Shown here piece after piece: positions 58,691 through 64,000 of a DNA stretch of 64,000 nt. Every line of letters starts with the position of its first letter. The stretch's first letter is position 1. The notes beneath the pieces are model-generated. The model was not told where the DNA came from and searched no databases. It saw nothing but the letters and a program-made list of their open reading frames with translations. The translations under genes and the position numbers were made by a program. The stretch spans positions 35,321,176 through 35,385,175 of the forward strand of contig CM049311.1 of the NCBI GenBank assembly GCA_026874595.1, given 5' to 3'. Source of the DNA: Sipunculus nudus (taxonomy: Eukaryota > Annelida > Sipuncula > Golfingiida > Sipunculidae).

Positions 58691-61489
58691 TCTTCCTCGG
58701 TATTTTTTTACCCTTTTTTACTTGATACACGATCTTTCTTTGACTTAGTATATATTTTACATCATGATTTTTCTGCCTCAGTATACTTTTTGCCTCACTG
58801 ACTGAGCAGCATCTACTGCCGAGTCCACATGCTACATTTTACAACGTTATCCCGCTATATCAGCTTGCTTTCAGGTTTGCTGTATGACCGTAAATTGGGA
58901 GATGTGACAGGGTTTAATAGATTGTCGACCATTCCTGACAAAGCAAATTAAAGCTTATGAAAGCGATGAACTTTATTTGCTTATCCGATCAAGCGTGTAA
59001 CGTTCGATCATCTTACTAAGCCGAGCCGGACCATTAATTACCTTACTCGCTCTTCATCTAACTCAGGAAGGTTTTGCGACATGCAATGGGAAACACATTT
59101 TTATTTCTAATCCATCATTTTCCAGCCCATCAGATACCAGATATTCCATTTTATTCACACAATTCCTCCATTCCGGCACTGGAATAACAGCAATCTGATG
59201 CCATCAGCCGGGAATGTAACCAACAAAGGTGGATAATGAATGATTAAGACTAAAACATCGTGACAAGACAGGGTGGCGCCACGCTTCGCTGGTTCTTTAT
59301 CTAGTGATGTTGGCCAGAAACCGATGTTTATCCTCATCAAAGTGAAACCATTCACTTTTATGCAAGTTGAGAATACATGTTTTATGTTATCTGAATTTAC
59401 ACCACCCAGATGGGGACCTTATCGGACTTTGGTCATTAATGCATGTTTATAGAAACGGTGCAAATGAAAGCTTGTATTATTCATTCAGAAAGCAATGGTA
59501 TCACTTTTATTTACCCATTTATGAACTTATGACTTGTTTTCATTATCCTTGTTCTAGGTTAAATGTTTCTAAGCCCATCTTTCCGTTTGTAGTGCCTAAC
59601 TTGTTTGATTTCATTGTTCCTGTAACATTCCGGCGTCAGGCGAGATTTTAGCTCTGAATTATATATGCACAATCTAGTCAGATGCATTGCTACTCCTCTA
59701 ACAGCAATGGGCCTTTCAGTTTTCATAAGTTCTGTCCAAAGCCCAGGTGTACTGACAGAGGCAGTTTCGTTATCATAAATAATAACATCAATCATTTATA
59801 TAAGTATACTGCAGGTTAAAATCTTTAAATATATTTCAATGAACGTAAGGCGAACATGGTCTGTTCCGTCAGGATTTGGTTATATTGGAATGTGTTTAGG
59901 TTAAATTAAATAAATTCAATCATATCAAACGAAAATTAGGTAATTAATTTGATTTAACCTAGCCCACGCAGCCCATCTCCCCTTTCAAAAAGAGAACCCG
60001 GGTCCTCTAATTACTGCCTTTAATTTAAAAAGATCCAATAGGTTTATCGCAACTTGTCATTATTTTTTTCTGAATTTTAATTCCTTGTCGCGAATTTAAT
60101 TCGTTTGATGAAACGCTGCGCCTCCGTAATCCTTCTCGTCTTTCAAGTAGAGAACGCTTATGCTTTAACCATTGATTTTAAAAAGAATTACCCTTTATCA
60201 TATCAATATTATATTGCTAATAATGAAGCTTATGTAATTAAGACCAACACAAATATTTTGATAGATTTACTCATGGGTTTTCATGAGTATGTGCATTTTT
60301 TCATGGGTATGTGCGATATCGTAAAGCGTGTAGGAAGGAGATAGAAGAGGAATGATGAAAATAACCAGAGATACAATCTCTGTGCACGGAATTTGAGGAT
60401 GGTGCGTTTTCTCTGTGTGAGCGGTTTTCGCTGTGTAAGGCTCTGTAAAATGAATTAGATGTTTTGTCCTGTGGTGTCGCGTTTAGTTAGTCCTGGCACA
60501 TATTGTATTCACCCGGAGTCCCCCAAGTAGTCTCATTTCTTGCTTATCTTGTAACATGACCTGGCGGCGACATTAATATCCTTAATAAGCCCCGGTAGAC
60601 TCCATACTTTCACCCACTGTGACGGGCCTTTCGTATTAAAGGTGTCTTCGTGCTCAGATGGTCATCAAAAATAGACTTGTTTCCCCACTCAAGTTCCTTC
60701 TCGACTGCTTCTAGTTTTGCACTCTGGTTCGTTATAAGTGTCAAATAGACGCGAATATTTAATTTTTTTATGACTAAAATTTTAAAAGTAAAGATATATA
60801 GATTTTGTTCGAATAATTTCAGGAAAGGGTTCAAATAAGCATGTTATCAATATTGTATTCTTTGAAAATTCTATAAAAATCAGATGTTTTTCACGAGCAC
60901 TGCACGTAATGGCCGTTTGCTGTCTTCGAAAATAATGAGCTCGCATAGTAAGTTTTGTCTGGAGAAATCTGATACATATCAGAGACTTTAAAATGAAACA
61001 CACCATGAACGATACGCGGGTGCGCGATATTATCGATATTTGATATTTGAACCTTCTTTGATGATGATTGTTTGGTTTGATTTGTTTTGATGTTGATGGC
61101 ACCAGAGATAACACGAATCCCGAGGAGCTTGTGCACGGCGCCACGATACGCGTAACTACGGAGCGAGCACATGGTTGACACTGAGCAGATCAATTTTGAG
61201 ATATATTGAGCAAAACTAATTAATTTATATCAAACAGCCTGCTACAACAAAGTGGCTAGCTTACAATAAGATACTGCGTGGTGAAATCAGGGACGCACGG
61301 GTAACTGGCAGCCGTTTAATCATTTTAATGACCCCGCGGTCGAGCAAATAATATGCATTTTCGCAACGTGTGAACGATCAACCGTGAAATAAAGGGACAG
61401 GAATTTTTACCGCTTCACCTTGCTGTGTTTATCTTATGAGCACATCACACCGTGACTTGAACACCTACATGCATTAAGGTAACAACTGG
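58691..61489. other. Long non-coding stretch
   Basis: Weak candidates only: a minus frame at 59155-59355, a plus frame at 60108-60344 starting MKRCASVILLVFQVENAYA (signal-like but AT-rich and unspliced), and a minus frame at 60891-61165 starting MCSLRSYAYRGAVHKLLG. None has a splice or promoter pattern that I trust. Confidence 0.35.
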
Positions 61490-61770
61490 GGATTGCTCAA
61501 TCGGAGTCAATCCTTTGTGTTCCAGTCCCGGGAACAACAGTAACGGTGGCCTTTGATGTTGTCCGGGCGAGTGATCAGTGTCCGTCGGAAAAGGCGTATC
61601 GTGTCCGTATTTGTCAGGTTGATTTACTCTTAGAATGTTAGTTTGAGTTGAAATCTGTTGTCCGTTGTCCGCTTATACATAACAAATAGGGAATTTTGAA
61701 GGGAATTTACTATATTGTCCGTTATAGCCAGTTGTCCGCCTTAGTGAGGTGTCCGTTAGACCAGTTTTCA
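61490..61770 (-). mobile_element. Transposon end rich in TGTCCG, pogo-like terminus
   Basis: At least seven TGTCCG words occur between about 61560 and 61755, and the block ends TTAGACCAGTTTTCACTGTA. Read on the minus strand this is TACAGTGAAAACTGGTCTAA then CGGACA repeats: a TA-flanked CAGTGAAA terminus as in pogo/Tigger-type elements with internal repeats. The other end is not recognised, so the left border is approximate. Confidence 0.5.
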
Positions 61771-62287
61771 CTGTATTGATATATCGCGATTTGGTGATTC
61801 CCATATTGCGTATCGCGACATAGTTTTAAAATATCGATATTTTCAATATTTTGTAAATGTGACTTAAAATGATATTATTTTTAGGAAAAACAATGTTTCT
61901 TTTACAGATTTAGATATCTAAATGGACAGGCTTAAAATGAGAGCCTCTAACGCATCTTTAGACATAAGTTGGAAATGATTAAGTAAGCCTGACATACTAT
62001 TGATCAAAGGTCCGCTCTGGGGAATTTGTATGTTGGCTCGATGACTTGTTGGTAAACGAGAAGAATTTTGATACGCAAAAGATAGAAGTGATGAACACGG
62101 TCCAAATAATCAATACTTCATTAATATTCTCTCCTCACATCTTATGATAACTGCAAGAAGATCAGGTGTCAACTTAACAGTATTATTGTTTTAGAATGGT
62201 AGTCTTGCGACGTGGTTTACATAGCTGTAATTTTGCGCACCATCTATTCCTCTTTGCGCTGAACCACAGTCAAGAATTCTCTAATTG

Positions 62288-62478
62288 CCAGGCACAGGCA
62301 CTTGACACAATGTATTCACCGGGTGAGCGATTTAACAAGCATCACTTGGCCCAACCACTGTCATCTGTGTAACAACTTTTCAATCTTCGTACTTAATCGC
62401 TTCCACTCATGCTGTAATTTACCACTACAGTGCAGCTCACCTGGTGAATACATTGTGTCAAGTACCTGTGTTGCCAAG
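62288..62478. mobile_element. Short element with ~38-bp terminal inverted repeats
   Basis: The left arm GGCACAGGCACTTGACACAA then TGTATTCACCGGGTGAGC (62291-62328) is matched by the inverted right arm (62435-62475: GCTCACCTGGTGAATACATT then GTGTCAAGTACCTGTGTTGCC), with only a few mismatches. About 105 bp lie between the arms. This is a compact MITE-like unit. The 69-codon plus frame through it is a by-product. Confidence 0.8.
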
Positions 62479-62653
62479 TTATTTGCATATGCAAGACCTT
62501 TGATTTTTTAATGTTTCTCTGGGCACGGTCAACACTACAATATTAAGTATGTTGCCATATTTCGTGTTTGAAACAAACGGATCTGCATAAAGTTTTATTT
62601 TGTCATTATATCTAATATGATAAGGAATTATTAATATATAGTAATATTAATTA

Positions 62654-62654
<1 letters not shown>

Positions 62655-62706
<52 letters not shown>

Positions 62707-62707
62707 A
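62655..62707. repeat. (TA)n microsatellite
   Basis: About 24 TA units. Confidence 0.95.
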
Positions 62708-62821
62708 CACGTTTAATTCCTTTAAATTTGATACGATTAAAATATCGCGATACATATCACAATACGCTACTAAATATCCAGTACAATGCGATACGAAATT
62801 TTTAGGCGATACGCAGCCCTA

Positions 62822-63305
62822 AAAGATCCTGTAATTTTTTTCACTTTTATATTCCTTTAACACTTAAAAAATTAGCCGTTTTTGTCTATATAATAGACCC
62901 GATTACTGAGTTTCCCTTGGCACCGACAGGTGTCGCTGGACTATTAAATGTACGATGCCTGTGTACTTACAGGCCTTCTGATGATCATTTGTACTTAATA
63001 TAAGTTAATGAGGTATATATCATTTTAAACATAGCACATTGGCCTCTCTTATCTAAAGATGAATTGTCTCTTTAAAATTTAAAATATTTAAATTTAGCAA
63101 ATATTAAAAATTTTAAAATGAAAATGAAATGAAAAATTCTTTGTTTGCTTAATTATCATGCTTCTTTCTATTATAAATTGAAGATTAAATAATAAAGATA
63201 CAAACAAAATTTTAAGATTCTTTTTTTTTTAAATTTAGTTTTGATCAAACAAAAACTGTGTTTTAGTTAACGTGAGCCTTTTCCTGGTAGCTTATAGAAT
63301 GACTC
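62822..63305. other. AT-rich non-coding stretch
   Basis: Nothing recognised. T10 and A-rich runs near 63080-63230. Confidence 0.45.
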
Positions 63306-63625
63306 AACCAGGAATGTTTGCGTTCACCCCCCTCGTGTGTGTTTGTGTCTGTGTTTGTTCACAACATAATTCACCCAGTAATGAGCGGAATCTCATGAAA
63401 TTTCCGGGAATGCGCCGATGAAGAATCGTTATATATATAAGATATTGGTGTGGATCCTGTACATGATCTGGATTTAGGAACCTCATATTCACAAATGCAT
63501 TTGAATATGAGCGTAATAGGTAAATGCAAACAGGTGTTGGGGAGGATCCCTCAATAAGATCAACCCCCCCCCCCCACATGGCGGAGGCTTGCATTCTTTA
63601 GAATGCACAATTTCAATGGTTACAA
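63306..63625 (+). mobile_element. Dispersed ~300-bp repeat, family A, copy 4
   Basis: TTTGCGTTCACCCCCCTCG, then TGTGTTTGTTCACAACATAA, TTCACCCAGTAATGAGCGGA, TCTCATGAAATTTCCGGGAA, GCCGATGAAGAATCGTTATA, a GATATTGGTGTGGATCC block, GTACATGATCTGGATTTAGG, a C12 run (63564-63575), ACATGGCGGAGGCTTGCATT and CTTTAGAATGCACAATTTC. It is the most complete copy of the four. Confidence 0.75.
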
Positions 63626-64000
63626 GAAGTAACAGGTAATGCGGAACATACACCATTACACAAAACACTATGCTAGATTATAAAGAATATATACTTTATG
63701 TGGGCTAGCAAAAAGTTTAAACGAGTATTCATGGAATTTTTAAACAAGGTTTGGGAGCCCATCCAGGGATACTACCAGTAGCTTACACGCATACATGTAT
63801 ATCAATTTATACACAGGCTCATCATCACGCAGTTGTAAGACCTCAAAGAAATGTTATTGCCCGTTTCAACATGCCACTGAATTATTCTGTGCTATTGGAT
63901 TCCAATGTCACTTTGTAATGAATCGTTTTCAGAATTTCTTCCACTTTCTTTCTGCTATGATGACAGAGTGGCAGAACTAGTGATATTGAAAATCGCATCG
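63626..64000. other. Non-coding stretch to the window end
   Basis: A 61-codon plus frame (63795-63980) is unrecognised. Nothing else. Confidence 0.4.

Larger units (their letters stand above)
61777..62821. mobile_element. Possible hAT-like element with ATCGCGAT-rich ends
   Basis: The left part (61777-61860) is dense in ATATCGCGATTTGG, GCGTATCGCGAC and AATATCGATATTTT words. The right part (62740-62821) mirrors it with AATATCGCGATACATATCAC, CAATGCGATACG and a terminal GCGATACGCAGCCCTAA, whose complement TTAGGGCTGCG resembles TAGGGCTG-type hAT ends. The left terminus lacks that motif and abuts the pogo-like end at 61770, so the element may be truncated there. It encloses a second short TIR element and a TA microsatellite. 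Confidence 0.4.

Noticed and set aside
60108-60344. 78-codon ORF with a signal-like start (MKRCASVILLVFQ)
   Set aside because: The downstream residues are typical of AT-rich chance translation and no splice or promoter signal supports it.
60891-61193. Minus-strand frame starting MCSLRSYAYRG
   Set aside because: Three overlapping minus frames are open here and no splice pattern singles one out.

Overview
This window looks like a piece of a eukaryotic, metazoan nuclear genome, probably a marine invertebrate and plausibly a mollusc. The reasons are AT-rich sequence, no long uninterrupted genes, abundant microsatellites and homopolymer tracts, tRNA-derived SINEs, a non-LTR retrotransposon tail, several TIR elements and exon-sized coding patches flanked by GT/AG signals. 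The species guess is inference only. There is no sign of bacterial operons, rRNA, intact tRNA genes or CRISPR.

Genes. I support only a few fragments, all on the minus strand unless noted: a candidate exon at 13961-14256 (Ser-rich then acidic); a candidate internal exon at 27333-27568; a first coding exon with a signal peptide, TATA box and strong splice donor at 38542-38617; and a Lys/Arg- and Gln-rich exon at 46751-47067 whose frame breaks at an A8 run. A very small signal-peptide ORF on the plus strand (11766-11885) lies in a 276-bp tandem duplication and is doubtful. I could not name any of these proteins, and nothing links them to one another. They may be exons of different genes with long introns.

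Mobile and repeated DNA, by region. 0-12 kb: compound trinucleotide repeats, two copies of a ~300-bp dispersed family, hAT-like termini with homopolymer G runs, and the 276-bp duplication. 14-26 kb: a SINE, a short TIR element, a third dispersed copy, and the best structural find, a non-LTR retrotransposon 3' end split by a 3.7-kb TIR element (22005-25690) with a possible CCTGG target duplication. 27-35 kb: SINE and hAT-like fragments and a GC-rich hierarchical 34-bp satellite (30040-32415). 42-50 kb: two copies of one SINE, an inverted-repeat block and a second copy of another dispersed family. 55-64 kb: a GGTTC-palindrome repeat, a 33-bp satellite (57200-58690), pogo-like and hAT-like ends, a clean short TIR element (62288-62478) nested between them, and a fourth dispersed copy.

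The window is best read as intron and intergenic DNA dominated by transposon remnants. I found no convincing new multi-gene system. All assignments were made by eye, without alignment or database search.
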